Positions 28,336 through 37,932 are shown, numbered from the stretch's first letter. The stretch: 64,000 nt of DNA from Clostridiales bacterium (GCA_015056125.1 SVGW01000001.1:97351-161350), one strand, 5' to 3'. Program-made: numbers and translations. The notes: generated by a model not told the origin, from the letters alone.

Positions 28336-29313
28336 TTACTTTTGATTCATCATGGCGATCAGGCGGGAATAGGGAATTTTCCACAGCCCTTCCTCCCGGC
28401 ACAGGTGCACGGGATAGCCATCCAGGCTTAAATCGCTGCTGGAGGAGTGCAGGGCCAAATCGGCGCTGAGCACGGCGCTCTGGCCGGAGGAAGCTACATT
28501 GCCGGGGGAAAGCAGGAAACCGGTGAGGGCCTGGGCGGCGGCAAAGGCGCTGTAGGCGCTTTGCTCATCGGGCCGGGGATCCTGAATGGCTCCTTTGGCG
28601 GTGAGGGAATAGAGGGTGGGCCAATCCTGGATCATCCAGGCGTTGAGGATGGCGGTGGCCGCATTATGCGGAGTGAAAATGCTTTCTTCATTCCGGGTCA
28701 GGGGCGGGAGCAGGGTATCATCCTTAGAGCGGGTGAAAAAGCCCGCCTGCAGGCGCAAAGAGGTGGATTGATTATTTTCCTGATAAACCAGCACCTGCAC
28801 CCGGGCACACAGGCCGGCTTCGGTGAGGGTGGCGGCTAAAGCATCCATGCAAAGCTGGCGGCGCAGGAAAAATTCCGTTTTCCACGGTTCCTGGGAAATA
28901 TCGGAGGGCTCATCGCTGTAGCGGGAAAGCAGGGCTTCGTTAAAGGTAATAAAGAGGGTATCCTCCCGGTTGGCAATGGCCAGAATCTCCGTGCCCGGGG
29001 GAAAGAGGGGATGAAGATGGGAATGGGTGGCGGCAGGGCCGTCAATCAGGGCCTGCACCAGCTTTTTTTCCAGTGTTTCATTCCGCTCCACCTGCAATAC
29101 CCTTTCTTCCGGCGCAAGATAAGTGCTGTCGCCGTATCGAAAATACAGCGTGGCGGCGGAAGCATCGGGGGAGAGGGCGCGGGTATCGGCGCTTACCAGC
29201 TGGGAAGCATCGGTATCTTTGCGCACCAAAGTATCCGGCGGCGAGGAGGTGCAGCCGGACAAGAGTAGGGCCAATATCATCAGCAGCGCCCATAAGCGCA
29301 GGTTCCTGTTCAT
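28336..29313 (-). CDS. GerMN-domain lipoprotein
   Basis: A 325-residue lipoprotein with signal peptide and lipobox LLSGC (Cys about residue 21). One GerMN domain spans about residues 50-195 (VQALIDGPAATHSHLHPLFP, FITFNEALL); the C-terminal half is a folded domain of unknown type ending VHLCREEGLWKIPYSRL. Its ATG overlaps the stop of the upstream gene (ATGA) and the next GerMN gene follows after 11 bases, so the three are one operon. Likely envelope or spore-related; exact role unknown. Confidence 0.8.
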   Translation of the reverse strand: MNRNLRLWALLMILALLLSGCTSSPPDTLVRKDTDASQLVSADTRALSPDASAATLYFRYGDSTYLAPEERVLQVERNETLEKKLVQALIDGPAATHSHLHPLFPPGTEILAIANREDTLFITFNEALLSRYSDEPSDISQEPWKTEFFLRRQLCMDALAATLTEAGLCARVQVLVYQENNQSTSLRLQAGFFTRSKDDTLLPPLTRNEESIFTPHNAATAILNAWMIQDWPTLYSLTAKGAIQDPRPDEQSAYSAFAAAQALTGFLLSPGNVASSGQSAVLSADLALHSSSSDLSLDGYPVHLCREEGLWKIPYSRLIAMMNQK

Positions 29314-30083
29314 TTGGGATTGGGCTCCTCGCCCAGGCACCAGGAGCGCAGCTTATTGACCGTCCGCTCCAGGGATCCCTTGCTGTCGCCCCAGGGCTTA
29401 TCGCCGTTTCGGTAGTCAAATTTCAGGGTGAAGCCTTCAATATCTCCTTCCGTCTTGGTCAGGCTCTTTTCCACGGCAGCGCACAGATCCTGAATGAAAT
29501 CCAGCAGCACCTGGCCGGAGAGGGCTTCCTCTGCCATTTCAAGCAGCAGCGCCATATCCGGCAGGCATACGCCCTTGGAGGCGGCAAAGGCCTTGCGGAA
29601 GGAAGCGTCCGTTTTGTAAAGATGGAGCAGGGTGTAGGCATAGCGCCGGGTATTTTCTTCAATGCTGTCGCAAAGGATGCAGGAAGAGGTCATGGCTTTG
29701 ATATCCTGGGCCGCCTTTCCCAAATCTTCCTTGCCGGCAGTTTTGCCCATCATGCGCTTGATCACCGGGGTGCCGGCGCTTTTTTGGGCAGCCGCTTTGG
29801 CGTTTTCCATCACGGGCTTTAATTTTTCCAGGGTTTCCTTTAAATGGGTGTGCACCATCAGCGCATGGCTCAGCCGATTTTTCTGCGCATAAAGCATCTG
29901 ATGATGCCGGGGGCAAAAGCCCTTGGCGTTCACCTGGATGCGGGTATCCGGCTCCATCACGGAGCCCCCCAGAAACCGATCCACGTCGATCAGTTCATTG
30001 CGGCGGCGCAAGGCGCACAGGGGGCATTCTCCTTCCAGCTTCACGGCGTCCCATACGGGAATGGTATCGATATGATAGCGCAT
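29310..30083 (-). CDS. cysteine-containing protein resembling DUF6062
   Basis: A 257-residue soluble protein. Two Cys-x2-Cys pairs (ECPLCALRRR near residue 19 and SSCILCDSIEEN near 130), plus FCPRHH near 52, suggest metal or iron-sulfur binding. The order resembles the uncharacterised clostridial family DUF6062; this is from memory and unverified. It heads the operon with the two GerMN lipoproteins (ATGA overlap) and is divergent from the SPOR gene. AAAGGAGG precedes the ATG at 30081-30083. Confidence 0.65.
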   Translation of the reverse strand: MRYHIDTIPVWDAVKLEGECPLCALRRRNELIDVDRFLGGSVMEPDTRIQVNAKGFCPRHHQMLYAQKNRLSHALMVHTHLKETLEKLKPVMENAKAAAQKSAGTPVIKRMMGKTAGKEDLGKAAQDIKAMTSSCILCDSIEENTRRYAYTLLHLYKTDASFRKAFAASKGVCLPDMALLLEMAEEALSGQVLLDFIQDLCAAVEKSLTKTEGDIEGFTLKFDYRNGDKPWGDSKGSLERTVNKLRSWCLGEEPNPK

Positions 30084-30156
30084 TGAAATCCTCCTTTGGT
30101 ATAAGCATGTTTTTCTCCCTCCGGGCATAGAATCAACCCGTAAAGGGGGCGAAAGC

Positions 30157-30969
30157 ATGCGGTCTGGTAAGCTGAAAACAAGGCGATATAAGGTGCGCCG
30201 CAGCGGCAGAGGATGGGTGATCCTGCTGGCGCTGGGGCTTTTGCTCCTTGCCGGGGCATATTTTTTTCGCTCCGGCCAGGATCTTTTGCTGATGGAACCC
30301 ACGCCCACCCTGTCGCCCCAGGAGCGATCGGGGGATGAGCGCACCCTCACTTTGCCGGGGCAAACCTGGTATGCCCTGCAGTTGGGGGTATTTGATACGG
30401 AAAATTCTGCCCGTCAGCTGGCGGAACGCTTTATGAGCCGGGGCGCCGGGGGCTATGTGACGAATGATTCGCCCTATCGCGTGCTGGCGGCGGCCTATGA
30501 AACCCGAGCGGATGCTCAGGCGGTGCTCAGTCAGCTAAAGGCGCTGCATGGCGTGGAAGCCTATGTGCATGAAATGCACACGGATGAAATTGTGGTGAAG
30601 GTGAGCGGCCAGGCAGCGCAATTAACGGCCCTGGAAGATGCGTATGATACGCTATCCCAAACGGCGGATTATTTAAGCAGCCTGTCTCAGGGATTGGATC
30701 AGCACACCATGGAGGAGGAAAGCATCCGGGCGGCCCTGCGCTCCCAGAAAAATACTCTTTCTGCCCTGGAAGAGCGATTGCAGAAGCTCTTTGGAGAAAA
30801 TGCGCACGCGGCGGTAAAGGAAGTTCGCCAGATGCTTTCTGCCCTTTCGGATGGCCTTACCGAGGCCGCTTCTGCCCAGGGGGAAGTGCTCCTGGGCGCT
30901 CGCATCAAGCATTGTCAGCTTTTATGCATCCATCGGCTGGGAGCATATGCCGCCCTTCTGGCCAAGTAA
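30157..30969 (+). CDS. SPOR-domain membrane protein
   Basis: A 270-residue protein with a basic cytoplasmic N-terminus, one membrane helix (about residues 20-38), and an extracellular SPOR domain (about 68-145: WYALQLGVFDTENSARQLAE, YRVLAAAYETRADAQAVL) that typically binds denuded glycan strands at division or sporulation septa. The C-terminal 120 residues are helical/coiled-coil. GGGGGCG precedes ATG. It is convergent with the next gene (6-base gap). Confidence 0.85.
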   Translation: MRSGKLKTRRYKVRRSGRGWVILLALGLLLLAGAYFFRSGQDLLLMEPTPTLSPQERSGDERTLTLPGQTWYALQLGVFDTENSARQLAERFMSRGAGGYVTNDSPYRVLAAAYETRADAQAVLSQLKALHGVEAYVHEMHTDEIVVKVSGQAAQLTALEDAYDTLSQTADYLSSLSQGLDQHTMEEESIRAALRSQKNTLSALEERLQKLFGENAHAAVKEVRQMLSALSDGLTEAASAQGEVLLGARIKHCQLLCIHRLGAYAALLAK

Positions 30970-30975
30970 AAGCGT

Positions 30976-32073
30976 TTACTGAAGGCTGGGGCGTTCCGGG
31001 GCGTTGCACTTGGTGCAGCGGATCAAATTTTTAAATTGCTGGCTGTTCAGATCGCTCCAGTAGAAGTCGTCCAAGGGCCAGTATTTTTCGCTGACGGCGG
31101 AGCAATTGGGCACGGAATGATAGTATTTTCCGCCATCGGAATTGTAGTATACCATCAGCGCTCCGGCGCCGGTGCTGGGAGCCGGGGTGGCGGTTGGGGC
31201 CACGGTGGAGCCCACCATGGGCTTATTTTGGGCGGCCAGCTCGGCGGCCTCGTCAATGGGCGTTCCCCCCAGGGACTGGGGATCCACATACCATACCCCG
31301 TTTACCTTGAACATCAGCACATGCAGCCGGTTCAACACGGCATCGCCGCCGCTCAAATTCAGCAGCATCACTTTTAAGGTGATGGTGCGATTGGAATCGC
31401 TGTCACTGCCCTGAAGCTGTTCCACGGTGTAGCTCTGGGGCTTTGCGGACACGGTAAGCTGGAAAAGCTCGTTTTCCGGAGCCTTTTGCTGGGAGATCCA
31501 GGAGGGGGTGCACAGCTTGAGCATTTCAGGCACATTGCCCATGGCCCAGTATTGCATAAAGGATTCCAGGCGCTGCTGGGCGGCGGAAATCACCGCCGCA
31601 GAGGCATCCTCCGTAGGGGCGGGGGTAGCCAAAGAAGCCAGAGCCGAGGAAAGGACGCTGGAATCCGTGTTGGCAAAGAGGGAGCCTTGGGCATTGATAT
31701 TGGATACCCGCTGGGCTTCAGGAGATTCCATATCCATCACCAGCGCCAAACCGATCACAATGGACAGGGCGGCATAAACGATGGTGAGGGTATTCCGGGC
31801 ATTTTTTACAAAGGCCTTAAACAGCCACATGGCGCACACCGAAAGCACCGCCAGGATCAGGAAGGCGGAGCGGAGAATTACATTTGGAATGAGCAGCGCC
31901 AGCAAAAAAAGCACGGGCAGCACCAGGCACAGAACCAGAGACAGGACCCCGAAACGCTTGGGAGCGCCGGATTGCTGAGGCTGCTGCCCTGGCTGGCCCA
32001 TTTGCTGGGTGGAGCGCCTATTTTTCATATTATAGAGCGGTGCAGATGTATATTGACCGCGGTTTCCATTCAT
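30976..32073 (-). CDS. membrane protein with C-terminal Cys motif
   Basis: A 365-residue protein. A Gln/Pro-rich N-terminus is followed by three or four hydrophobic segments (about residues 40-120), then an extracellular domain of DUF4878/NTF2-like appearance (residues ~165-280, VNGVWYVDPQS), a Thr/Pro linker and a C-terminal YYHSVPNC..LIRCTKCNAPERP motif that recurs in clostridial surface proteins. Function unknown. The start at 32071-32073 follows AAGGAGAAGG. Confidence 0.7.
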   Translation of the reverse strand: MNGNRGQYTSAPLYNMKNRRSTQQMGQPGQQPQQSGAPKRFGVLSLVLCLVLPVLFLLALLIPNVILRSAFLILAVLSVCAMWLFKAFVKNARNTLTIVYAALSIVIGLALVMDMESPEAQRVSNINAQGSLFANTDSSVLSSALASLATPAPTEDASAAVISAAQQRLESFMQYWAMGNVPEMLKLCTPSWISQQKAPENELFQLTVSAKPQSYTVEQLQGSDSDSNRTITLKVMLLNLSGGDAVLNRLHVLMFKVNGVWYVDPQSLGGTPIDEAAELAAQNKPMVGSTVAPTATPAPSTGAGALMVYYNSDGGKYYHSVPNCSAVSEKYWPLDDFYWSDLNSQQFKNLIRCTKCNAPERPSLQ

Positions 32074-32226
32074 AATACCTTCTCCTTTCAAGGGAAAAAC
32101 AATAAAAGCATAGAAAAGGATGTTCTTTCGCATCCTTCAGTATAACACAACTTAACAATTTGTAAATACTTTTGACGCAAAAAACAAATAAATTGCCGTT
32201 TTTGGGAGATCCCACGTCCATACAGC

Positions 32227-32263
32227 AAAAGCCAGGGGGCAATCCATATGCTTCCTGGCTTTT
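32227..32263 (-). terminator. dnaX terminator
   Basis: Minus strand AAAAGCCAGG, loop, CCTGGCTTTT, 12 bases after the dnaX stop. Confidence 0.75.
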
Positions 32264-32275
32264 GAAAAGGGGGCG

Positions 32276-33877
32276 TTATTCATCGATCTGCACTTTATCC
32301 CGGCCAAACATACCAATCAGGTTATTCAGGTTTTCTTCCTTTTTTTTATCCGCTTCCGGGTTTGCCTGCTGCACCTGGCTGCCCGCCTCAAAACGGGCGT
32401 TTACGCCGCCGTTTTGGTTCAGGGCGTTTTCAATTTTTTCCCGGCGCCCGGGGGCGGAAAGCATGGTTTGAAAAATTTCCTCTCCGGGGGCAAAGAGGGC
32501 CTTGTATACCCCGTCCTGATAGCCGCCATATTTCCCCTGGGAAAGAGGGCCGAAAATGCCGGGCTCAAATTTTTTCAGATATTTGAGGGCATCGTTCCAC
32601 ACGTCCTTAGGGGCCTTGCTGCCCTGGGGCACCGGGGTTTCCGCAATGGGGGTTTCCTGCACGGCCTGGCGAAGAGAACGGGGAGCAGAAGGAACTGAGG
32701 CCGCGGGCGCAGCGGCGCCCACACCGTTTCTTTCCAGTTCATTTAAGCGGGCTTCCAATTCGGAAATGCGCTCAAGCAGCGCGGAAATATCCTGTTCCTC
32801 TGGCTGATCGCACACCCGCAGAGCAAAAATTTCCAGCACCGATCGGGCGGAAGCGGCCCAGCGGGTGTCCGCTTCGGCGCGCATGCATAGATCCAGGGTG
32901 CGGAGCAGCCGCTCCTGGGAAAAGCCCTGGGCCTGCTCAAGATAGCGCTTGGCGCTTTCGCCGCTGGCGCCGGGCAATGTTTCATTGCCGCCGCAAAGCT
33001 TGGCGGCCATAAGCATCCTGAAATGGGCGGAAAGATCCTTTAAAAATACCTGCACATCCCGGCCCGAACGCATCAATTCATCAATGAGGGAAAGGGCCTC
33101 GCCGCCCTCGCGCTTTTCCAGGGCCTGGGCAAAGGAAAAGAGAAATCCCCGATCCGCTGCGCCCAAAGCGCCTCGCACCGCTTCTTCCGTGATGCGCTCC
33201 CCACCCATGCACATATCCAGAATGGAAAGGGCGTCGCGCATGCCGCCTTCGGCCGCCCGGGCGATGAGGGAAAGGGCCTCCTGTTCCGCTTTCACGCCAT
33301 TGGCCGAGGCCACCTTTTCCAGATGCCCCGCAATCTGGCTTTCGGAATAGCGCCCGAAATCATAGCGCTGGCAGCGGGAGAGGATCGTGGCCGGCAGCTT
33401 TTGGGGCTCGGTGGTGGCCAGGATAAATACCATGTATTCCGGCGGCTCCTCCAAGGTTTTCAGGAGGGCATTAAAGGCCGCGTTGGAGAGCATGTGCACT
33501 TCGTCGATGATATAGACTTTGTATTTGCTGAACTGGGGCGGATAATCCACCTTTTCCAATAATTCGCGGATTTCCTCTACCCGGCTGTTGCTGGCGGCGT
33601 CCATTTCGTATACGTCAAAGGAGGAGCCGCTTTCAATGGTGCGGCAGGATTCGCATTCGCCGCAGGGATCGCCGTCGCGATGGTTCAGGCAGTTAATGGC
33701 CTTTACCATAATTCGGGCGGCGCTGGTTTTGCCGGTGCCCCGGCTGCCGCAGAATAAATAAGCATGGGCAATGCGCCCGGAAATTACCTGATTGCGCAGC
33801 GTGCGCACCAGGGCTTCCTGGCCCACCATATCGGAAAAGGTCTTGGGCCGCCACACCCGGTACAATGCCTGATACAT
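32276..33877 (-). CDS. dnaX: DNA polymerase III subunit gamma/tau
   Basis: A 533-residue clamp-loader ATPase. WRPKTFSDMVGQE opens the AAA+ module, Walker A is GSRGTGKTSAAR, a four-Cys zinc module (CLNHRDGDPCGECESC) follows, then VYIIDEVHML and the SRC arginine-finger motif LSRCQRYDF. The C-terminal region is shorter than in E. coli tau. GGGAGGTGA precedes ATG at 33875-33877. No recR/ybaB gene follows, unlike many Firmicutes. Confidence 0.97.
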   Translation of the reverse strand: MYQALYRVWRPKTFSDMVGQEALVRTLRNQVISGRIAHAYLFCGSRGTGKTSAARIMVKAINCLNHRDGDPCGECESCRTIESGSSFDVYEMDAASNSRVEEIRELLEKVDYPPQFSKYKVYIIDEVHMLSNAAFNALLKTLEEPPEYMVFILATTEPQKLPATILSRCQRYDFGRYSESQIAGHLEKVASANGVKAEQEALSLIARAAEGGMRDALSILDMCMGGERITEEAVRGALGAADRGFLFSFAQALEKREGGEALSLIDELMRSGRDVQVFLKDLSAHFRMLMAAKLCGGNETLPGASGESAKRYLEQAQGFSQERLLRTLDLCMRAEADTRWAASARSVLEIFALRVCDQPEEQDISALLERISELEARLNELERNGVGAAAPAASVPSAPRSLRQAVQETPIAETPVPQGSKAPKDVWNDALKYLKKFEPGIFGPLSQGKYGGYQDGVYKALFAPGEEIFQTMLSAPGRREKIENALNQNGGVNARFEAGSQVQQANPEADKKKEENLNNLIGMFGRDKVQIDE

Positions 33878-33944
33878 GCCGTCACCTCCCTTTGATACCC
33901 TTCTATTATCCCTGATTTTTGCGTTCGGTGCAAGTGGTTTTTTT

Positions 33945-34170
33945 AAGAAAAATGGTCAGGGGGCTCCGCGCCCCCTGCACCCCGCGCCAGAGGACATCGT
34001 CCTCTGGACTCCGGTATGCGACAGAGTAAACTTTAAAAACGATGGCTTTTCCGCAAGAAACTTGAGAAAACGATGAAAGTATTTTCACGGGCACATAAAA
34101 AACGCGAACCCGCCAAGAGAGAAAGCGAGCTTTCTCCTCTGTCGGGTTTTCGCGTTTTCCCGGCTACAAA
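33945..34170 (+). repeat. dispersed repeat family 1, copy c (most complete)
   Basis: Runs from GCCCCCTGCACCCCGCGCC through AGAGGACATCGTCCTCTGGA (hairpin), TCCGGTATGCGACAG, CGCAAGAAACTTGAG, TTTTCACGGGCACA and a GCGAACCCG..GAGAAAGCGAGCTTTCTC..CGGGTTTTCGC hairpin. It fills the dnaX-riboflavin kinase gap (33878-34215); no gene is supported there. Confidence 0.75.
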
Positions 34171-34215
34171 GCATCCGGAGGAAGGATCCAGGGGCGAAGC
34201 CCCCATCGTTTCCCC

Positions 34216-34596
34216 TTAAGCTTCAAGCAAAGCGCGGGTTGCCTGAGCGTCCTTTTCCACTTGCTCCTTCACTTCCTGGAGGGAAGCCATTTTCCGCGTA
34301 GGCCGCAGAAATGCCCACAGGGCAAGTGATAATTCCTGTTTATACAGATCGCCGGAATAATCCAGGATATAGGTTTCGATGGTGGGCAACTGCTCACCAG
34401 AGAGCGTGGGGCGAAGGCCCACATTGGTGACGCCAAGATATTCTTTCCCATCGATTACCAGGCTGGCGGCGTACACCCCAAAGGGAGGCATTTCCTGGCC
34501 GGGGTGCAATTGCAGATTGGCCGTGGGCATGCCCACCTTACGACCGTTTTTGAAGCCGTGCACCACCGTGCCATCCAGGCAATACAGAGGATCCAT
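34216..34596 (-). CDS. stand-alone riboflavin kinase
   Basis: A 126-residue protein consisting of only the riboflavin kinase (flavokinase) barrel: GRKVGMPTANL binds the nucleotide phosphates, GVYAASL and GVTNVGLRPT follow, and the catalytic Glu is in PTIETYILD. It would make FMN from riboflavin and ATP. Usual bacterial RibF is a ~310-residue fusion with FMN adenylyltransferase, which is absent here. It is the second gene after ribU under the FMN riboswitch. Weak ribosome site GAAAGGAAG. Confidence 0.85.
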   Translation of the reverse strand: MDPLYCLDGTVVHGFKNGRKVGMPTANLQLHPGQEMPPFGVYAASLVIDGKEYLGVTNVGLRPTLSGEQLPTIETYILDYSGDLYKQELSLALWAFLRPTRKMASLQEVKEQVEKDAQATRALLEA

Positions 34597-34620
34597 GCTG
34601 AATCGTGCTTCCTTTCTGGG

Positions 34621-35223
34621 TCAGCGCTTCATGGCGCCGTGGAGCAGGGGAGAGAGGGGCTTGTAAATCAGCCCGGTAACGATGCTGATCACCACCCATT
34701 TCAGGATATTGAAGGGCGCGGTAATGAGCATCACGAATTTCAGTTCGCTGTTCACAGCGGGAATCAGCTCCTGGCCCATGCCGATGATGGCCTCAATGGG
34801 CATGCCGTAGGCAGTGGAGTAGAAAGGAATCATGATATACAGGTTGCTCAGCACAGCGGCAACGGTGGCCACCACCGTGCCAAGGATCATGCCGATGATG
34901 GCGCCCTTTCTTTTTTTCATTTTCTGGTATACCAGCGCGGCGGGGAAGATCATGGCAAAACCCATGATGAAATCGGCCAGCTCGCCCACGCCCTGGGAGG
35001 TGGAATGGAACAGCCCCAGGGCGGATTTTACCAGCAAAATCAGCGTGCCCTGCCAGGGCCCCATGGCGAAAGCGCCCAGCAGCACGGGCAGGGTGCTCAG
35101 ATCCAGCTTATAAAAGAGCACCACAGGGATTTCAATCATAAACAGGATGGCGGCGATAGCGGCCAGAATGGCGATGGTGGTCATTTCCCGAACGGATAAA
35201 ATGCGGCGGGTGTTTTCTTTCAT
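34621..35223 (-). CDS. ribU: riboflavin ECF transporter substrate-binding subunit
   Basis: A 200-residue membrane protein with about six helices, the S component RibU of an energy-coupling factor transporter; it captures riboflavin and needs the shared EcfAA'T module encoded elsewhere. LDLSTLPVLLGAFAMGPWQG is a RibU signature. The start at 35221-35223 is preceded by AAGGAG; the slightly longer upstream frame enters the attenuator. Immediately upstream are a terminator hairpin and an FMN riboswitch, strong evidence for riboflavin specificity. Confidence 0.95.
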   Translation of the reverse strand: MKENTRRILSVREMTTIAILAAIAAILFMIEIPVVLFYKLDLSTLPVLLGAFAMGPWQGTLILLVKSALGLFHSTSQGVGELADFIMGFAMIFPAALVYQKMKKRKGAIIGMILGTVVATVAAVLSNLYIMIPFYSTAYGMPIEAIIGMGQELIPAVNSELKFVMLITAPFNILKWVVISIVTGLIYKPLSPLLHGAMKR

Positions 35224-35245
35224 GGAATACACGTCTCCTTGCAAT

Positions 35246-35274
35246 AAAAATCCCTGAAAGCAGCGCCTTCAGGG
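35246..35274 (-). terminator. riboswitch-controlled attenuator
   Basis: Minus strand CCCTGAAGG, loop, CTTTCAGGG then ATTTTTATT, placed between riboswitch aptamer and ribU ribosome site. FMN binding should favour this terminator. Confidence 0.8.
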
Positions 35275-35321
35275 AGAAAAAACGAAACGGCAGCACGTTT
35301 CCAAGGGAAACAGGCCCTTTC

Positions 35322-35447
35322 ATCTTCTTTCATCCAGACTGTCTACTGTCGGTGCCGGAATTACACCAGCTCGGCGGAAAAGCATATGCTTTTCCGATCG
35401 CGGACTATACCGCCGGTCGGGAATTTCACCCTGCCCTGAAGATGCTC
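35322..35447 (-). ncRNA. FMN riboswitch (RFN element)
   Basis: The minus strand shows the conserved aptamer in order: CTTCAGGGCAGGGTGAAATT, CCCGACCGGCGGTATAGTCC, GCGA, a variable hairpin of complementary AAAAGCATATGCTTTT, CCGCCGAGCTGGTGTAATTC, CGGCACCGACAGTAGACAGT and CTGGATG closing with the 5' stem. This is a near-perfect RFN match. It controls ribU and riboflavin kinase. Confidence 0.97.
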
Positions 35448-35595
35448 ATTCAATTGTGGGATCAATATACCATACCGGCCCCCGAAAGTCAATCACTTTC
35501 AGCATGCGCGCTCAATGAAATTTAAAAACCTGGCAATTCGGCTGTAATTTGGCATTTATCTACAAGAAAATGCGATAAATGGTGGAAAATGTGAG

Positions 35596-35625
35596 TTGCA
35601 GGTGGAGGATGAAACATGATAAAAT
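35596..35625 (+). promoter_or_regulatory. promoter for AraC-type regulator
   Basis: TTGCAG (35596-35601), 18-base spacer, TAAAAT (35620-35625), 34 bases before ATG. Confidence 0.5.
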
Positions 35626-35659
35626 GTAATGGTATTTTTCTGGAGAGGATGAATAGACG

Positions 35660-37813
35660 ATGAAGCAGCGTCGGCTATCGATGCGTTTTCAATTATTATT
35701 GATGTATTTGCTGGTGGTATTGGCGGTGTGCATGAGCTATGCGCCCATGAGCCGCCATGTGCGCAAGCAGCTGCAGGAAAAATATGAAGAGCAGATTGAA
35801 CTGCGTTTCCAGCAGAGCTTGAAGATTCTGGAGGATTCCGTCAAGCAGGTGTATCATGTGCCGGACACCATGGGGAATTATTCCAATTACAGGGAGGCGC
35901 TGGTGGCCCAGGGCAGGGACGGCGTCAGCGAGGCTTTCCCCAAATTTTATCTGACCACCCGGCTTCTGAGCCAGTATATGGGCACCATCCCTGTAAAGGA
36001 CAAGGCCTTTGTGCTGTTTAAAAACAGCGGCGCCGTGATTGACGAAACCCAATTGTATCTGACGCCGGAGGAATTTGTGCGCTTTGGCATGACGGTGGAG
36101 GATCTGACCGTTGAAGAGCGGCTTTCCATGCTGGAAAAGGGGGGCGATCATTATCAATTGGCCCAAGTGCGCCTGAACCAGTATGCTGCGAGGCCCGCCC
36201 TGATGATTCTCATTGACCGGCCCCATACCAATGTGCGGCTGGGGATCATATATTATGAAGAAACGCTGCTGGATCTGTTCCATTTTGATCTGCTGCCCCC
36301 CAACACCTGCTTTACGCTTCATAATCTGGACGGCGAATTGGTGTATCAATACGGGGAAAAGGCCGAGAATTCCTTCTGCTATCAGGGCAGCGCCTATGTA
36401 AGCGGCATTGAAATGAGCCTGTATATTCCTCCGGATTATTATGATACCCTGCTTCAGAGCTTTGATGATATGTTCAGAAATACGCTGATGATTGCCGTTG
36501 GCGTAGGCATTTTGCTCAGCGGGATTCTGACCATGATCAACTATCGCCCCCTGAAACAGCTTTTGCGCCTTTCGGGCAAAAAGCCCAGCTTGGCGCAGAG
36601 CAATGAATATGCCCTGCTTTACGAGCATATTCAGGACAGCGATTCCCGGATTGCCGGGCTCCATGCAGACGTATCGCGCCTTCGGGATAATCTCCGGGCC
36701 AGCATGTTTGTGCGGCTGCTGTATGGCAATGTGCGCTCCGCCCATTCCATTGATCTTTCCTGGAAGATGTTTCCTCAATTAAAGAATGCGCATTATCTGG
36801 TGCTGGTGAAGATGACTTCGCCGGAAGCCGACGCCTCCAATCAGCCCTATTTCTTTGGTTTCCTTCAGCCCCTGGAGGATGAGGGGGTATATATCCAGCA
36901 AATCAATCTGAACACGGCGGCCCTGCTGCTGCCACAGGATGATCAATTGGTGCAGCGGCTGCATGCTTTATTGGAAAAAGAGCATGAAGCGCTGGATAAC
37001 ACCGGCGTGAGCCTTTATGCTGGGATGAGTGAAAGCTTTACCGGGGTGGACGCCGTATATCTGGCCCATCATCAGGCCCAGATGGTGTTGAAAAATCATC
37101 AGGTGCTGGAGTGCTATACGGCGCAGGAGCAGGCCAATCTTCGGCCCTTTATGGATTTAAGCGCCCTGCAAAGGCTTTATGAATTGCTGCTGGCAGGGGA
37201 GGGCGATGCGGCAGAGGATATGATTCAGGACATGGGCCAGGAAATGCATGCCCGCACGGCCACCCGGGATCAGCAGATTCAGTGCTGCAGCCTGATTCGG
37301 TTTTCCCTTGATTCGGTGGCGGCGGATATGCGGCTGGGCGATTTGCCCCGGCCCCTGGCATCCCTGGATGATCTGATGCATGAAAGCTTTTCCGAAATGA
37401 TGAATACTTTGGTGAAAGACGCCCGGATGCTCACCGAGGCCGTTGCAGAGATGCGCCGCAAAGCCGGTGGCAAATCCCGGGAGCAGGTGCTTCGCTATAT
37501 TCAGGAAAATTATACTTCTCCTTCCATTTATGCCGAAAGCATTGCCAAGGCTACCGGCGTATCCGCCAATACGGTATATCAGGTTGTTCGGGAATGCATA
37601 GGCAAATCCTTGGGAGATTACATCGAATTCCTGCGCCTGGAAATGGCCTGCCGCCTATTGGAAACCACCGATCGCCCTGTGATGGAGATTGCCGCCCAGT
37701 GCGGCTGGAGCGTGCCCGCCACCTTCTATCGGGTGTTCAAGCAAAGCTATGGCGTGCCGCCCACCCAGTACCGGAAACGGCGTGCAAAAGAAGATGATGT
37801 AAATAATGGTTAA
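35660..37813 (+). CDS. membrane-anchored AraC-family sensor-regulator
   Basis: A 717-residue protein: membrane helix at about residues 12-30, an extracellular sensing domain to about 270, a second helix (LMIAVGVGILLSGILTMI, about 277-295), then a cytoplasmic linker and a C-terminal AraC helix-turn-helix (about 610-710; YAESIAKATGVSANTVYQVV, AAQCGWSVPATFYRVFKQSY). Such regulators typically sit before LplA/LplB/YtcP glycan transporters and sense oligosaccharide directly or via binding protein. The next three genes encode exactly that transporter. GGAGAGGA precedes the ATG. Confidence 0.9.
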   Translation: MKQRRLSMRFQLLLMYLLVVLAVCMSYAPMSRHVRKQLQEKYEEQIELRFQQSLKILEDSVKQVYHVPDTMGNYSNYREALVAQGRDGVSEAFPKFYLTTRLLSQYMGTIPVKDKAFVLFKNSGAVIDETQLYLTPEEFVRFGMTVEDLTVEERLSMLEKGGDHYQLAQVRLNQYAARPALMILIDRPHTNVRLGIIYYEETLLDLFHFDLLPPNTCFTLHNLDGELVYQYGEKAENSFCYQGSAYVSGIEMSLYIPPDYYDTLLQSFDDMFRNTLMIAVGVGILLSGILTMINYRPLKQLLRLSGKKPSLAQSNEYALLYEHIQDSDSRIAGLHADVSRLRDNLRASMFVRLLYGNVRSAHSIDLSWKMFPQLKNAHYLVLVKMTSPEADASNQPYFFGFLQPLEDEGVYIQQINLNTAALLLPQDDQLVQRLHALLEKEHEALDNTGVSLYAGMSESFTGVDAVYLAHHQAQMVLKNHQVLECYTAQEQANLRPFMDLSALQRLYELLLAGEGDAAEDMIQDMGQEMHARTATRDQQIQCCSLIRFSLDSVAADMRLGDLPRPLASLDDLMHESFSEMMNTLVKDARMLTEAVAEMRRKAGGKSREQVLRYIQENYTSPSIYAESIAKATGVSANTVYQVVRECIGKSLGDYIEFLRLEMACRLLETTDRPVMEIAAQCGWSVPATFYRVFKQSYGVPPTQYRKRRAKEDDVNNG

Positions 37814-37903
37814 GATTCGTCCATTTTTGTGCTTTTTGCAATGCTGCGTGGAAAATGCAACATGTTTTTTGTGGGATTTGCATGGCTGAAACGGGAATGT
37901 TTC

Positions 37904-37932
37904 TTGCGAAAAAGCATATATTTAAATACAAT
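37904..37932 (+). promoter_or_regulatory. promoter for solute-binding protein operon
   Basis: TTGCGA (37904-37909), 17-base spacer, TACAAT (37927-37932), 56 bases upstream of the solute-binding protein start; likely the AraC target. Confidence 0.55.
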
